A model generated the notes under the pieces. That model ran no database searches and was not told the origin of the DNA. It saw only the letters and a program-made list of their open reading frames with translations. The position numbers were made by a program, and so were the translations under genes. From Zhengella mangrovi (GTDB lineage: Bacteria; Pseudomonadota; Alphaproteobacteria; Rhizobiales; Rhizobiaceae): a stretch of DNA of 64,000 nucleotides. Location of the stretch: NCBI RefSeq assembly GCF_002727065.1, contig NZ_PDVP01000001.1, positions 186,001-250,000 of the forward strand, in the 5' to 3' direction. This document shows positions 9,288 to 19,647 of the stretch, piece by piece (the first letter of the stretch is position 1; every line of letters begins with the position of its first letter).

Positions 9288-10334
9288 ATGGCCCAGAAGA
9301 AAGCACATGAAGCGGATGCATGGATTTCCCGGCCGGAGCCGGGCGCGCGGATTGTCCTGATTTACGGTACGGACCGCGGCGTTGTGTCCGAGCGCGCGAG
9401 AAAGTTTGCCGCCGCGACGGGCATTCCTCTGGATGACCCGTTTGCAACTATCCGGATGGACGCCGACGCCCTGGCATCGGAGCCCGGGAACCTGATCGAT
9501 GAAGCCCGCATGGTCTCCATGTTTGGCGGCCAGAGGCTCATCTGGGTGACCGGCGGCGGAACCCAGAAGGGACTCGTCTCGGCGGTCAAGGTGCTTGTTG
9601 AAGAACCGCCGACCGATTGCGTCATCCTGATCGAAGCGGGCGACCTGAAGAAGGGCGCGACAACCCTTCGCGGCATCGTCGAATCCGCCTCCTCGGCCAT
9701 GGCCCTGCCCTGCTACGCCGATGATGCGCGCAAGCTCGACCAGATCATCAATGAGGAACTGGCCGCTGCCCGGATGACGATCACGCTTGAAGCCCGTGAA
9801 CTGCTCAAGTCCGGACTGGGTGGCGATCGCCTCGCAAGTCGCGGCGAAATTGCCAAGCTCGTGCTTTACGCCATGGGAAAACCGCAGATAACGGTCGAGG
9901 ATGTGGCGGAATCCATCGGCGATGTCGCTGCCTCGTCTGCGGACGATGCGGTGGATGCAGCCATCACCGGTCGGATCGAAGATCTCGATATTGCCGTCCA
10001 GCGCCTGCTTGCCGGCGGCAGCCCGCCGTTCCTCCTTCTGTCCGCGGCCATGCGCCGTTTCGCGCAGTTGCAGGAGTTGCGACTGGCAGTGGAGACAGCG
10101 GGAAAGACGGTCCAGGCAGCCGTTGCCTCGGCGCGACCGCCCGTGTTTTTCGCCAGGCGCCCGGCGATGGAGGCCGCGCTCGGCGCCTGGACCGGTAGCG
10201 CAATTGGGCGGATTCTCGATCGACTTCAGCAGGCCATTCTCGACATACGCCGCACCCCGTCTCTGGAAGCCGAGATGACACGGCAGGCAATGCTGGCAAT
10301 CGCCGTCGAAAGCATTCGCGCGAGACGTCTCTAA
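9288..10334 (+). CDS. holA: DNA polymerase III delta subunit (clamp-loader wrench)
   Basis: 348 residues. HolA opens the beta clamp as part of the clamp-loader complex. The N-terminal AAA-like domain begins AWISRPEPGARIVLIYGTDRG, and the C-terminal collar ends in the typical TRQAMLAIAVESIRAR. No strong ribosome site is visible at the chosen ATG; the next in-frame methionines would remove conserved sequence. In many Rhizobiales leuS and lptE precede holA, but here the neighbour is tRNA-Gly. It converges on parB, with 127 bp between the two stops. Confidence 0.93.
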   Translation: MAQKKAHEADAWISRPEPGARIVLIYGTDRGVVSERARKFAAATGIPLDDPFATIRMDADALASEPGNLIDEARMVSMFGGQRLIWVTGGGTQKGLVSAVKVLVEEPPTDCVILIEAGDLKKGATTLRGIVESASSAMALPCYADDARKLDQIINEELAAARMTITLEARELLKSGLGGDRLASRGEIAKLVLYAMGKPQITVEDVAESIGDVAASSADDAVDAAITGRIEDLDIAVQRLLAGGSPPFLLLSAAMRRFAQLQELRLAVETAGKTVQAAVASARPPVFFARRPAMEAALGAWTGSAIGRILDRLQQAILDIRRTPSLEAEMTRQAMLAIAVESIRARRL

Positions 10335-10461
10335 AGCATTGAAAAGAATAATCTAAATGCAGCCCAATGACCCATCGAACGGCATTCGGAGCCACCGGAC
10401 GGCGGTAGAAACAGGATCGCGGATCCGGCTTCCCTCCGCGACCGGAGATCAGACCCGCCGC

Positions 10462-11343
10462 CTAACGCTGAAGCCTTCGACAAACCTCGTCTAGTTGCTC
10501 AAGGTTCTTGTAGGAAATCTTGACCAATCCACCCTGGTTGTCATGGTCGATGACCACCTTCATGCCAAGCGCATCGCCGACGAGCTTTTCCAGAGCAAGC
10601 GTATCGGCATCTTTCGGCGCCTTCGGATTGGCCGATTTCGACCCCGTGGTCTTTCCCGACCCATCCTGCTGCAAGGCTTCTGCCTGCCGTACCGACAACC
10701 CGTCTCTCACGATCCGCTGTGCCAGCCCCATGGGATCGTCAGCTGTGACGAGCGTCCGGGCATGGCCCGCGGACAGCGATCCGTCCACCAGCATGGACCG
10801 GACATCGTCGGGCAGCTTGAGAAGCCGCAGCGTGTTGGCGACATGGCTCCGACTCTTTCCGATCACCTGGGCGAGATCAGCCTGCGTATAGTTGTGATCC
10901 TCGATCAGCTGCTGATAACCCAGCGCTTCCTCGACCGGATTGAGATCCGAGCGCTGAACGTTCTCGACGATGGCGAGTTCAAGCGCGACCCTGTCATCAA
11001 CGTCGCGAACGAGAATCGGAACATCCGACAGGCCGGCAAGCTGCGCTGCCCGCCAGCGCCGTTCACCGGCGATGATCTCGAAATGACCGTCCTGTGCTGC
11101 ACTTGGCCGCACAACCACCGGCTGGACGACCCCGTGTTCCCGGATGGATTGTGCAAGATCCCGCAGATCATCCTCTGAGAAATGCCGGCGCGGATTGCGC
11201 GGGTTGCGGTCGATCAGCTCGATCGGTGCCTTGCCATCCGCTGCCGCCTTCGGCTTCTCGACCTCTGCATCCGGCTTGTCCATTTCACCGATCAAGGCGG
11301 CCAGACCGCGTCCAAGGCGGCGTTTCGAAGGATCTTCATTCAT
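10462..11343 (-). CDS. parB: Chromosome-partitioning protein ParB
   Basis: 293 residues. A CTP-dependent clamp that loads at parS sites and spreads to form the segregation complex moved by ParA. Visible features are an N-terminal RRLGRGLAALIGE motif (ParA-stimulating region), the CTP/ParB box GERRWRAAQLAG, the helix-turn-helix KSRSHVANTLRLLKLP, and a C-terminal dimerisation segment. ATG 11343 is chosen because the family start MNEDPSKRRLGRGL is conserved. It lies 35 nt behind parA in the same operon, and several parS sites are nearby. Confidence 0.96.
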   Translation of the reverse strand: MNEDPSKRRLGRGLAALIGEMDKPDAEVEKPKAAADGKAPIELIDRNPRNPRRHFSEDDLRDLAQSIREHGVVQPVVVRPSAAQDGHFEIIAGERRWRAAQLAGLSDVPILVRDVDDRVALELAIVENVQRSDLNPVEEALGYQQLIEDHNYTQADLAQVIGKSRSHVANTLRLLKLPDDVRSMLVDGSLSAGHARTLVTADDPMGLAQRIVRDGLSVRQAEALQQDGSGKTTGSKSANPKAPKDADTLALEKLVGDALGMKVVIDHDNQGGLVKISYKNLEQLDEVCRRLQR

Positions 11344-11378
11344 GCGTTTCAAGTCCAGACAGGTGGGGGGCTTAACGA

Positions 11379-12167
11379 TCAGGCAGCCTTGAGTTGCCGC
11401 TCGCGGCGAATGACTTCGGACGCAAGCTGCAGGTAGGCCTGGCTGCCGGAACACTTCAGATCGTAAAGGATAGCCGGCTTTCCATGCGACGGCGCTTCGG
11501 AAATCCGTACATTTCGGGGGATGATCGTCTTGTAGACCTTGTCGCCCATATGTGCGCGAACGTCGGCAACCACCTGGTTCGCCAGGTTGTTCCGCCCGTC
11601 GAACATCGTCAGGACGATTCCCTGGATTTCAAGCCGGGGGTTGATGCTCGACCGGACCTGCTCAACCGTTTGCAGCAACTGGCTCAAGCCCTCCAGGGCA
11701 AAGAATTCACACTGCAGCGGAACAAGCACGGAGTCGGCCGCGGCCATCGCATTCAGGGTCAGCAGGTTCAACGAGGGTGGGCAATCGATCAGGATGTAAT
11801 CATACCCGTGGTTTCCGTCCCGGATCGCGTTCCGAAGGCGAAGCACGCGGTCGGCCGAACCGGCTATTTCCATCTCGACACCGAGGAGATCCATGGTCGA
11901 GGGGACCACGTCGAGATCGGGGACCGCGGTATGAACCACCGTTTCAGTCAGTTGTTTATCCCCGACAAGCACGTCATAGGCCGACACGACGCGCTCCGAC
12001 CGTTCGATACCAAGGCCTGTGCTCGCGTTCCCCTGCGGATCGAGATCCACGATCAGGACGCGCTCGCCAATAGCCGCCAGCGCCGTGCCCAGGTTGATCG
12101 CCGTCGTCGTTTTGCCAACGCCACCCTTTTGATTGGCCAGCGTGATGATCCGGGTTTCTTTGGTCAT
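11379..12167 (-). CDS. parA: Chromosome-partitioning ATPase ParA (Soj)
   Basis: 262 residues. A deviant-Walker ATPase that binds DNA non-specifically and drives ParB-parS complexes apart. The Walker A sequence is NQKGGVGKTTTAINLG near residue 13. The second motif is VLIVDLDPQGNASTGLG, and YDYILIDCPPSLN gives Walker B. It is the first gene of the parAB pair and follows rsmG by 43 nt on the same strand, the standard gidAB-parAB order. Confidence 0.97.
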   Translation of the reverse strand: MTKETRIITLANQKGGVGKTTTAINLGTALAAIGERVLIVDLDPQGNASTGLGIERSERVVSAYDVLVGDKQLTETVVHTAVPDLDVVPSTMDLLGVEMEIAGSADRVLRLRNAIRDGNHGYDYILIDCPPSLNLLTLNAMAAADSVLVPLQCEFFALEGLSQLLQTVEQVRSSINPRLEIQGIVLTMFDGRNNLANQVVADVRAHMGDKVYKTIIPRNVRISEAPSHGKPAILYDLKCSGSQAYLQLASEVIRRERQLKAA

Positions 12168-12210
12168 GATACCGTATCCATGATGCCAGGGCTTGCTTCA
12201 AAAACTGTCG

Positions 12211-12843
12211 TCAACGCCGGACTGGCCGCGAGATTTCGAGAACAACGCTGTCGTCATCGACCGCACTTGCATGTTCTACCAGATCGTAGTCCCAGTTTCT
12301 TCCGCTTTCTTCGATTTCCCGTTTGTATCCACGGCCTTTTGGAAACAGCGCCCTTGTATCCGGACCAAACAGCGGAAACGAAAGGTCAAGAAGCCGGTCA
12401 AGCGGTGCAAGTGCCCTTGCCGTCACCAGATCTGGCTGTTTCACGTGAATCACGGCATCTTCGATTCGTTCGGACAAGACGGACACCTTGGCCCCTGTCG
12501 CCGCACGAACCGCATGAAGAAACGCTGTCTTTTTCCGATTGCTCTCGACGAGGGTCACATGTCCGGTACCGTCACGCAGCAGGATTCCGATCACCATCCC
12601 CGGTAGTCCACCGCCGGAACCCAAATCGACCCAGGACGAGCGTCTCTGCGGATCGAACCGCATCAGCTGCGCGGAATCCAGGATATGCCTGGACCAGAAC
12701 GATTTCTCGGTAGAGGGCGCAATCAGGTTGATGCGCTGGTTCCATTGCAGAAACATCGACTGATATTCCAAAAGGAATGCGTATGTTTCACGTGAAACGT
12801 CACCGCAAACAACCGATAGTTCAGAATGTAGGTCCTGTTGCAT
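12211..12843 (-). CDS. rsmG: 16S rRNA (guanine-527-N7)-methyltransferase RsmG
   Basis: 210 residues. A SAM-dependent methyltransferase of 16S rRNA G527; loss gives low-level streptomycin resistance in many bacteria. Motif I is WVDLGSGGGLPGMVIGI, preceded by the family signature NLIAPSTEKSFWSRHILDS. The ATG at 12843 overlaps the mnmG stop as TGATG, pointing to translational coupling; a GTG one codon earlier is also possible. Two parS-like sites overlap this gene or its start. Confidence 0.95.
   Translation of the reverse strand: MQQDLHSELSVVCGDVSRETYAFLLEYQSMFLQWNQRINLIAPSTEKSFWSRHILDSAQLMRFDPQRRSSWVDLGSGGGLPGMVIGILLRDGTGHVTLVESNRKKTAFLHAVRAATGAKVSVLSERIEDAVIHVKQPDLVTARALAPLDRLLDLSFPLFGPDTRALFPKGRGYKREIEESGRNWDYDLVEHASAVDDDSVVLEISRPVRR
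12437..12452. promoter_or_regulatory. parS-like site within rsmG
   Basis: TGTTTCACGTGAATCA matches the parS consensus TGTTTCACGTGAAACA at 15 of 16 positions. Confidence 0.75.
12784..12799. promoter_or_regulatory. parS site near the rsmG start
   Basis: TGTTTCACGTGAAACG matches the parS consensus at 15 of 16 positions. It is the closest site to parAB. Confidence 0.88.
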
Positions 12844-14705
12844 CACGCCGCTACGACCGACACTCGTCTTGTTTTCCGAATCTGCGCAAGCAACAACGCC
12901 ATCGCCGCGGGTGTCATTCCGTCGATCTTGTTCGCGGCAGCCATGGTCCCCGGACGACGATCCATCAACTTTCCCTTCAATTCATTGGAAAGCCCGACAA
13001 TTTCTGAATAATCGAAATCATCGGGGATGGCAGTCGCCTCCTCCTTCGCGAGCGCTTCGATGTCCGCTTGCTGGCGTTCAAGATAAACCGAATAGGACGC
13101 CTCGGTTTCAAGCAAGGCCTGCACAGTCTGTCCGAGATTACCGAGTTCAGGAGCAAGCTTTACGACGTCTTTGAAGACGACATCCTCTAGGGAAAGGAGG
13201 TCAAGCCCATTGCGCCGAACGCCATCGCGACGCAACCGTATTCCCGCTTGCCCTGCCTCATCTGGGGAAATGGCAAGCTCCTCCAGCACGCGATAGCCTC
13301 TGTCATACTCTGCCTGCAGGCGTCCGAAACCGTCCTGACGCTCACGACTCGCGATCCCTAGGGCAATGGCCCTTGGTGTCAGCCTGAGATCCGCGTTGTC
13401 TGCCCGAAGGCTGAGCCGGAACTCGGACCGGGACGTAAACATCCTGTAGGGTTCGGTGATACCCTTGGTGACGAGGTCATCAATCATCACGCCAATGTAA
13501 CTCTCGCTGCGCGAAAAGATGACCGGATCCAGGCTCAGTGCATATCGCGCCGCATTCAAACCCGCGACCAGACCTTGACCGGCTGCCTCTTCATATCCGG
13601 TGGTACCATTGATCTGCCCGGCCAGATAAAGCCCGCTCAGGCTTTTCACACTAAGCGTCGCATCGAGTGCCCTCGGATCGACATGGTCATACTCGATAGC
13701 ATAGCCAGGCTGTAGAATCTTCACGGCTTCTAGGCCCGGGATCGTCGCCAGCATTTGTTCCTGCGCATCCGCAGGCAACGAAGTCGATATCCCGTTTGGA
13801 TAGACCGTGTGATCATCCAGTCCTTCGGGCTCCAGAAAAATCTGATGACCGTCGCGATCCCCGAATCGGACGATCTTGTCTTCGATGGAAGGGCAGTATC
13901 GCGGACCAATACCTTCGATCCGTCCGGAGTACATTGCGGAACGACCGAGATTCTCCCGAATGACGTCGTGGGTCCGCTGACTCGTCCGTGTGATGCCGCA
14001 TTGGATCTGCCGGTTCGGAATCGACTCTGTCAACAGCGAGAAGGGCACGGGGTCTGCATCCGCGTCCTGGAGGCCGACATGGCTCCAGTCAATCGTTCGT
14101 CCATCCAGCCGCGGAGGTGTTCCTGTTTTCAACCGGCCCATCGGGAGGCCCAATGATCGGAAATCATCTGCCAGTGATACCGATGCGGGATCGCCCATAC
14201 GGCCAGCGGTGAACTGCTGATCGCCAATATGAATCAGTCCTGACAGGAAGGTGCCAGTCGTCATGACGACCGCCAAACATTCCAACTCGTCGCCGGATGC
14301 AAGCGTGACACCGGTGATTTTGTCGTTGCGCCTCTTCAGTCTCGCAACTTCACCTTCGACCAGTGTAAGGTTTTCGATCTCACGCAACGCCTGCTGCATG
14401 GCGTTGCGATACAGCTTTCGATCCGCCTGGGTCCGCGGTCCACGAACGGCGGCCCCCTTGCGGCGGTTCAGCAAACGGAACTGGATACCGGCTGCATCGG
14501 CAATCCGTCCCATCAAGCCGTCTAATGCATCCACCTCCCGGACGAGATGACCCTTGCCGAGACCGCCAATCGCGGGGTTACACGACATGACGCCGATCTT
14601 GTCCAGCGCCATGCTGATCAAAGCGGTTCTTGCACCGGAACGCGCAGCGGCCGAGGCGGCTTCGCAGCCGGCATGACCTCCACCGATCACGATAACATCA
14701 TACAT
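12843..14705 (-). CDS. mnmG: tRNA uridine-34 carboxymethylaminomethylating enzyme MnmG (GidA)
   Basis: About 620 residues. FAD-dependent partner of MnmE in making the cmnm5U modification of wobble uridine. The N-terminal dinucleotide-binding motif is [24 protein letters not shown] and the signature [20 protein letters not shown] follow, with the C-terminal MnmE/tRNA-binding domain at the end. The family start MYDVIVIGG is used; in-frame ATG and TTG codons up to 18 nt upstream are alternatives. It is followed by rsmG with a TGATG overlap. A parS site lies in its promoter. Confidence 0.96.
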   Translation of the reverse strand: MYDVIVIGGGHAGCEAASAAARSGARTALISMALDKIGVMSCNPAIGGLGKGHLVREVDALDGLMGRIADAAGIQFRLLNRRKGAAVRGPRTQADRKLYRNAMQQALREIENLTLVEGEVARLKRRNDKITGVTLASGDELECLAVVMTTGTFLSGLIHIGDQQFTAGRMGDPASVSLADDFRSLGLPMGRLKTGTPPRLDGRTIDWSHVGLQDADADPVPFSLLTESIPNRQIQCGITRTSQRTHDVIRENLGRSAMYSGRIEGIGPRYCPSIEDKIVRFGDRDGHQIFLEPEGLDDHTVYPNGISTSLPADAQEQMLATIPGLEAVKILQPGYAIEYDHVDPRALDATLSVKSLSGLYLAGQINGTTGYEEAAGQGLVAGLNAARYALSLDPVIFSRSESYIGVMIDDLVTKGITEPYRMFTSRSEFRLSLRADNADLRLTPRAIALGIASRERQDGFGRLQAEYDRGYRVLEELAISPDEAGQAGIRLRRDGVRRNGLDLLSLEDVVFKDVVKLAPELGNLGQTVQALLETEASYSVYLERQQADIEALAKEEATAIPDDFDYSEIVGLSNELKGKLMDRRPGTMAAANKIDGMTPAAMALLLAQIRKTRRVSVVAA

Positions 14706-14741
14706 GACCATTCTCTTGCTCAACGAATTGCAAGCATGGAT

Positions 14742-14757
14742 CGTTTCACGTGAAACA
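14742..14757. promoter_or_regulatory. parS site upstream of mnmG
   Basis: CGTTTCACGTGAAACA matches the parS consensus at 15 of 16 positions, in the gap between mnmE and mnmG. Confidence 0.88.
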
Positions 14758-14793
14758 ACGATCCGTGAATCTGGATCTGTTTACCAGTTCATC

Positions 14794-14809
14794 TGTTTCA
14801 CGTGAATCA
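14794..14809. promoter_or_regulatory. parS-like site at the mnmE 3' end
   Basis: TGTTTCACGTGAATCA (15 of 16) repeats exactly the variant found inside rsmG. It lies 36 nt from the preceding parS site. Confidence 0.78.
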
Positions 14810-16129
14810 TTTTCCGATACAGAACCGCGAAAAGATGACGTCAAGCAAATCCTCGACGTCCACGTGACCCGTGATCCTGCCGAGTGCATTCGCCGCAATC
14901 CTCAAACTTTCCGCGGAGAGTTCGGGAGCCGTATCGAGGAACTGCGCAGCATCGCGAAGACCGTGGAGCGCTGTTCGGCAAAGGGATACATGCCGTTCCC
15001 GCCGCAACAATGGCATCGCTCCGGAACCTAATCCCTCAACCGCGACATGATCCCCGATTGCGGCGATCAACCGGTCCAAGCCTGCGCCAGTGGTAACGGA
15101 GATAGTAAAATCGACCGGGACAGGCCATGCCGTTCCCATATCGGCCTTGGTTCCGATGACCAAATGCGGCTTGCTTCGGGATTCGGACTTAACCCCCGGG
15201 GCACCATCGCCGGGTGAAACCAGCTCAAGAACAAGGTCCGCGGTCCGGACCATCTCGAGTGCCCTCGAGATGCCGATCTGCTCCACCTCTCCGGTGGTTT
15301 CCCGGATACCCGCGGTATCGATCAGGCGGATCTTGTAGCCGCCCAGGTCCAGTGCGACTTCGACGAGATCTCGCGTCGTCCCCGGTTCGGAAGAAACAAT
15401 GGCGACATCACGCTCAGCCAGCGCATTCAGAAGACTGGATTTGCCGACGTTCGGCGCACCCGTAAGAACAACCTTGTAGCCGTTCCGGACAATCTCGCTT
15501 GCATGCACCCGGTCCAACTCTGTTTCAATCTTCTTCGTTATGCCATCCAGGCGTTCCCGAACCTGATTCCTGAGGCTCCCCGGGATATCTTCTTCGTCGG
15601 CGAAGTCGAGTTCCGCCTCGATCAAGGCACGGCATTCGGTCAATTGCGCTGCCCAATCGGTAAAAAGACCGGCATTGGAACTCATACTGCCATCGACAGC
15701 GAAACGTCTTTGCATCTCGGTTTCGGCCTCGATCAGATCGCCCAGGCTCTCAGCTTCGTAAAGATCGATCCTGCCGTTGAGAAAAGCGCGCCTCGTAAAC
15801 TCCCCCGGTTCTGCCTGGCGGTAGTCCGGTATTTCTGACAAGACATCCAGGAATGCCGATACGACCGCCTTTCCGCCATGCAGGTGGAATTCGATCGTAT
15901 TTTCTCCGGTGAACGAGTTTGGTCCATCCATACGCAGGATAAGCGCTCGATCGATTGGACCGCGGCGTTCCTCCCGCAACTGGCGAAGCGACGCCAACCG
16001 GTTGGCGGGCAGATCGCCGGCCATCAACCTGGCGGTCTCATGCGCCTTGCGACCTGACACGCGAACCACGGCAACCCCGGCCGGGAGGCCGCCGCTGCTC
16101 AGGGCATAGATGGTATCGCTATCGGCCAT
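14807..16129 (-). CDS. mnmE: tRNA modification GTPase MnmE (TrmE)
   Basis: 440 residues. A dimeric, potassium-activated GTPase that works with MnmG on wobble uridine. An N-terminal formyl-THF-binding domain carries DTIYALSSG and GEFTRRAFLNGRIDL. The inserted G domain has G1 TGAPNVGKSSLL, G2/G3 EPGTTRDLVE and RLIDTAGIR. The protein ends in the invariant FCIGK with the catalytic Cys. It is separated from mnmG by about 100 bp that contain parS. Confidence 0.96.
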   Translation of the reverse strand: MADSDTIYALSSGGLPAGVAVVRVSGRKAHETARLMAGDLPANRLASLRQLREERRGPIDRALILRMDGPNSFTGENTIEFHLHGGKAVVSAFLDVLSEIPDYRQAEPGEFTRRAFLNGRIDLYEAESLGDLIEAETEMQRRFAVDGSMSSNAGLFTDWAAQLTECRALIEAELDFADEEDIPGSLRNQVRERLDGITKKIETELDRVHASEIVRNGYKVVLTGAPNVGKSSLLNALAERDVAIVSSEPGTTRDLVEVALDLGGYKIRLIDTAGIRETTGEVEQIGISRALEMVRTADLVLELVSPGDGAPGVKSESRSKPHLVIGTKADMGTAWPVPVDFTISVTTGAGLDRLIAAIGDHVAVEGLGSGAMPLLRRERHVSLCRTALHGLRDAAQFLDTAPELSAESLRIAANALGRITGHVDVEDLLDVIFSRFCIGK

Positions 16130-16195
16130 GGGCCCGCAGGAGGATTTGATCGGACCGGAACCGAATCGACAAATCAGGTTCCGGATCCGAATCGA

Positions 16196-17461
16196 TCAGG
16201 TGTTCATTGAATCGAAGAAGTCCGAGTTCGTCTTCGTCTGCTTCAACTTGTCGATCAGGAACTCGATCGCATCCGTCGTTCCCATCGGCGCCAGGATGCG
16301 CCGCAGGACGAAGATCTTCTGCAGATCCTGTCGCGCAACAAGCAGGTCTTCCTTGCGGGTACCCGACTTGAGGATATCCATCGCCGGGAAGATCCGCTTG
16401 TCGGCAACCTTGCGATCGAGGACGATTTCGGAGTTGCCGGTGCCCTTGAACTCTTCGAAGATCACTTCATCCATGCGGCTGCCGGTATCGATCAGCGCGG
16501 TGGCAATGATTGTCAGCGATCCACCTTCCTCGATATTGCGCGCCGCGCCGAAGAAGCGCTTCGGGCGCTGAAGCGCATTGGCATCAACACCGCCGGTCAG
16601 GACCTTGCCGGAGGACGGAACCACCGTGTTGTAGGCGCGCCCGAGGCGCGTGATCGAATCGAGAAGAATGACCACGTCGCGGCCGTGCTCGACAAGCCGC
16701 TTTGCCTTTTCGATCACCATCTCGGCGACCTGGACGTGGCGTGTCGCCGGTTCGTCGAAGGTCGACGAAACGACTTCGCCCTTCACGGAACGCTGCATGT
16801 CGGTGACTTCTTCCGGGCGTTCATCGATCAGCAACACGATGAGATAGCACTCGGGATGATTGGCCGTGATCGAATGGGCAATGTTCTGGAGAAGGACGGT
16901 CTTGCCCGTACGCGGCGGCGCTACGATCAGCCCGCGCTGGCCCTTGCCGAGTGGCGATACCAGGTCGATGACGCGCGAGGAAAGATCCTTGCCGGTCGGA
17001 TTGTCCGTTTCCATCCGCAGCCGTTCATTCGGATAGAGCGGAGTCAGGTTGTCGAAGTGGATCTTGTGACGGATCTTTTCGGGATCTTCGAAATTGATCG
17101 TGTTGACCTTGAGCAAGGCGAAATAGCGTTCGCCTTCCTTGGGGCTGCGGATCGGCCCTTCGACCGTATCGCCGGTCTTGAGCGAGAACCGCCGGATCTG
17201 CGACGGCGAAATGTAGATGTCATCCGGACCGGGCAGATAGTTGGCATTGGCGGAGCGAAGAAATCCGAACCCGTCCTGCAATACTTCGACAACACCTTCG
17301 CCAATAATCTCCACATCCTGTGTCGCGAGTTTCTTCAGAATCGCGAACATCAGTTCCTGTTTGCGAAGAACACTTGCATTTTCTACTTCAAGTGATTCGG
17401 CGAATGCGATGAGATCGGTCGGATTTTTGCTTTTCAGCTCCTGAAGTTTCATTTCCTGCAT
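16196..17461 (-). CDS. rho: Transcription termination factor Rho
   Basis: 421 residues, the compact alphaproteobacterial form without large insertions. A hexameric RNA helicase that ends transcription and silences untranslated RNA. The N-terminal RNA-binding fold includes [16 protein letters not shown]. The P-loop is [15 protein letters not shown], Walker B is [15 protein letters not shown], and the secondary site is near [20 protein letters not shown]. It precedes mnmE in the standard rho-mnmE-mnmG order. Confidence 0.97.
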   Translation of the reverse strand: MQEMKLQELKSKNPTDLIAFAESLEVENASVLRKQELMFAILKKLATQDVEIIGEGVVEVLQDGFGFLRSANANYLPGPDDIYISPSQIRRFSLKTGDTVEGPIRSPKEGERYFALLKVNTINFEDPEKIRHKIHFDNLTPLYPNERLRMETDNPTGKDLSSRVIDLVSPLGKGQRGLIVAPPRTGKTVLLQNIAHSITANHPECYLIVLLIDERPEEVTDMQRSVKGEVVSSTFDEPATRHVQVAEMVIEKAKRLVEHGRDVVILLDSITRLGRAYNTVVPSSGKVLTGGVDANALQRPKRFFGAARNIEEGGSLTIIATALIDTGSRMDEVIFEEFKGTGNSEIVLDRKVADKRIFPAMDILKSGTRKEDLLVARQDLQKIFVLRRILAPMGTTDAIEFLIDKLKQTKTNSDFFDSMNT

Positions 17462-17652
17462 GGTGGTCTCGCGATAGGGGAGAAGGAGGGAAGGTAACCG
17501 GCACCATTCATGAGAAACATGGTACGTAGGCCTGTTGGCCCGAAAAACCGGTAGGAAGGAAGGACGTTCTCAATAAACCGCGCGATGCCGTTTTGCAAGC
17601 CCGCCCGGAAAGACGGCCGGCCGCTGTTCCGCTGCCACCGCTTGTACCGGGT

Positions 17653-18201
17653 CTACCACAGCTGCGGCTTGACGATCACCATGACCACGATGAGCATCAT
17701 CAGCAGCGTCGGAATCTCGTTGATCATGCGCCATTGCCGCTGGCTGCGCTTGTTTCGGTCCTCGGCAAACTCGCGTACGCTCTTCGACAGGTCTCCGTGG
17801 GCCGCTGACATGGCCAGTACGGCGGCGAATTTCACATGAAACCACCCGTCGGTGTAGAATCCCGCATCCCAAGCCAGCCAGAGTCCGAAAACCCAGGCGA
17901 TTGTCATGGCCGGGTTCATGATCACGCGGAGCAGACGGCGCTCCATGACCTTGAAGGTCTCGGACTGGACCGATCCGGGCTCGGCCTCGCAGTGATAGAT
18001 GAACAGGCGCGGCAGGTAGAACATCCCGGCCATCCAGGCGATGACAGCGATGACATGGATCGCCTTGGCCCAGAGATAGAACCCCTGTGGGTCCAGCCAG
18101 AATAGCCCGGCCGTAAGCGCCAGGAAGATCGCGATCGCGATGCCGGCCCGCCTGGCGGCCTTCCGGCCGCTCGCCTGCATCTCCTCCCGCGTTTGCGTCA
18201 T
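17653..18201 (-). CDS. hemJ: Protoporphyrinogen IX oxidase HemJ
   Basis: 182 residues. An integral membrane b-haem protein that oxidises protoporphyrinogen IX in late haem synthesis. Four or five membrane segments are visible, with the family motif [29 protein letters not shown] (key His and Tyr) and [19 protein letters not shown]. It overlaps the hemE stop by 4 nt, so the two haem genes are coupled. The order rho-hemJ-hemE next to the origin is common in Rhizobiales. Confidence 0.93.
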   Translation of the reverse strand: MTQTREEMQASGRKAARRAGIAIAIFLALTAGLFWLDPQGFYLWAKAIHVIAVIAWMAGMFYLPRLFIYHCEAEPGSVQSETFKVMERRLLRVIMNPAMTIAWVFGLWLAWDAGFYTDGWFHVKFAAVLAMSAAHGDLSKSVREFAEDRNKRSQRQWRMINEIPTLLMMLIVVMVIVKPQLW

Positions 18202-19232
18202 TGGCCCCGGAGCCCGGCTTCGCGAACCCGCGACACCATGCGCTCGACATGGGCAATCGGCGTATCCGGGGTGATTCCATGGCCAAGGTTGAAGATCAGC
18301 GGTCCCTGGCCGAGACCGTGCAGGATGGCGTCGATGCCATCGTCCAGTGCCTGGCCACCGGCAACCAGCCGCATCGGATCGAGATTGCCCTGCACGGCGC
18401 CATCCGCCTGTAGCCGTTTCGCCTGGGACAATGGCACCGACCAGTCGAGACCGAGCGCCGTAACGCCCGTCTTCGCCCGGTAGCCGTCGTAAAGCGCACC
18501 GGCACCCTTGGGAAAGCCGATGACCGGCACATCGGGAAAGCGTTCCCGGATTGTCGCGACCATGCGCGCAACCGGTTCGACACAGAGCGCGGTGAAAGTG
18601 GCCTCGTCAAGAACCCCCGACCATGAATCGAAAATCTGCACCGCGTCCGCACCGGCCTCGATCTGCCGGATCAGGTACTGCGCCGAGACATCTGCCAGCA
18701 TCATCACCAGCGAATTCATCGCGGCCGGTTCTTGGAAGGCAAACAGGCGTCCTGGCGCCTGGTCGGGTGTGCCGTGACCGGCAATCATGTAGGTCGCCAC
18801 CGTCCAGGGCGCTCCGCAGAAGCCCAGCAGGGTCGTCTCGTCAGGCAATTCGCTGCGCAGGCGGGAAACCGTTTCGTAGACGGGCGCCAGGTGATCGTGA
18901 AAGCCCTTGTCGTCGAGCCTGGCCACCTCGGCGGCGGTGATGGGGGTCATCACGGGACCACGCCCTTCAACGAAGGTCAGGTCACGGCCAAGGGCATGGG
19001 GAACGACAAGGATGTCCGAGAACAGGATCGAGGCATCAAAGCCGAACCGGCGGATCGGTTGCAGCGTCACTTCCACGGCCATGTCGGGCGTGTAGCAGAG
19101 ATCGAGAAAGCTCCCGGCCTGCCTGCGCGTTTCCTTGTACTCCGGCAGGTAGCGGCCCGCCTGGCGCATCATCCAGACAGGGGGTGGAAAGCGCGTTGCG
19201 CCTTTCAGGACCTCGAGGACGATTCGTGTCAT
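18198..19232 (-). CDS. hemE: Uroporphyrinogen decarboxylase
   Basis: 344 residues. Decarboxylates the four acetate arms of uroporphyrinogen III to coproporphyrinogen III. The signature [16 protein letters not shown] is near the N-terminus and [14 protein letters not shown] is in the middle; the catalytic Asp lies in [12 protein letters not shown]. It starts the leftward hemE-hemJ pair and faces ppsR across the putative origin. Confidence 0.97.
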   Translation of the reverse strand: MTRIVLEVLKGATRFPPPVWMMRQAGRYLPEYKETRRQAGSFLDLCYTPDMAVEVTLQPIRRFGFDASILFSDILVVPHALGRDLTFVEGRGPVMTPITAAEVARLDDKGFHDHLAPVYETVSRLRSELPDETTLLGFCGAPWTVATYMIAGHGTPDQAPGRLFAFQEPAAMNSLVMMLADVSAQYLIRQIEAGADAVQIFDSWSGVLDEATFTALCVEPVARMVATIRERFPDVPVIGFPKGAGALYDGYRAKTGVTALGLDWSVPLSQAKRLQADGAVQGNLDPMRLVAGGQALDDGIDAILHGLGQGPLIFNLGHGITPDTPIAHVERMVSRVREAGLRGQ

Positions 19233-19647
19233 CTAGCCGCTCCGTATCCGGGCTCGGGAGCCCGCCTCTCTAATCATATAGATTCTATTTAAGAGTCTTT
19301 TGTTTCTATGACTCTGTCAGAATCGTGAATTCTCGACCGTCCACAGGGCATCGCCACGTCCTGACGTGTCTGGGATCGTGGGCACCGTTTGTCCGCCATG
19401 TGGAAAACACCGGGGACAAACCGGAAAACCTGCGGTTTCCCAATAGCATCCCTCACGCCGCTGTCAAATCGTGTCTGTGGAGCTTTCAAGCACTGCTGCT
19501 TTGTGTCACACGATTATCAAGATGGTTCGAGGGGATCACACAACGGCTGGAATTGTGGAAAAAGATGTTGGTTTTCACCAGCCTTCGACCGGCACCGGTC
19601 CGGTTTGCACATTTGTCCACAGCAACTGACAGGCAGCGGGAAAAACG
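19233..19647. other. oriC: Putative chromosomal replication origin (oriC)
   Basis: This 415-bp gene-free region lies between divergent hemE and ppsR, the place of oriC in Caulobacter and other alphaproteobacteria (established knowledge). DnaA-box-like 9-mers are seen at 19337-19345 (CCGTCCACA), 19399-19407 (TGTGGAAAA, i.e. TTTTCCACA on the minus strand), 19554-19562 (TGTGGAAAA again) and 19613-19621 (TTGTCCACA). An AT-rich block at about 19270-19315 could be the unwinding element. It includes TTAAGAGTCTTTTGTT, loosely like a CtrA half-site pair. Promoters of hemE and ppsR must also be here. Confidence 0.75.
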
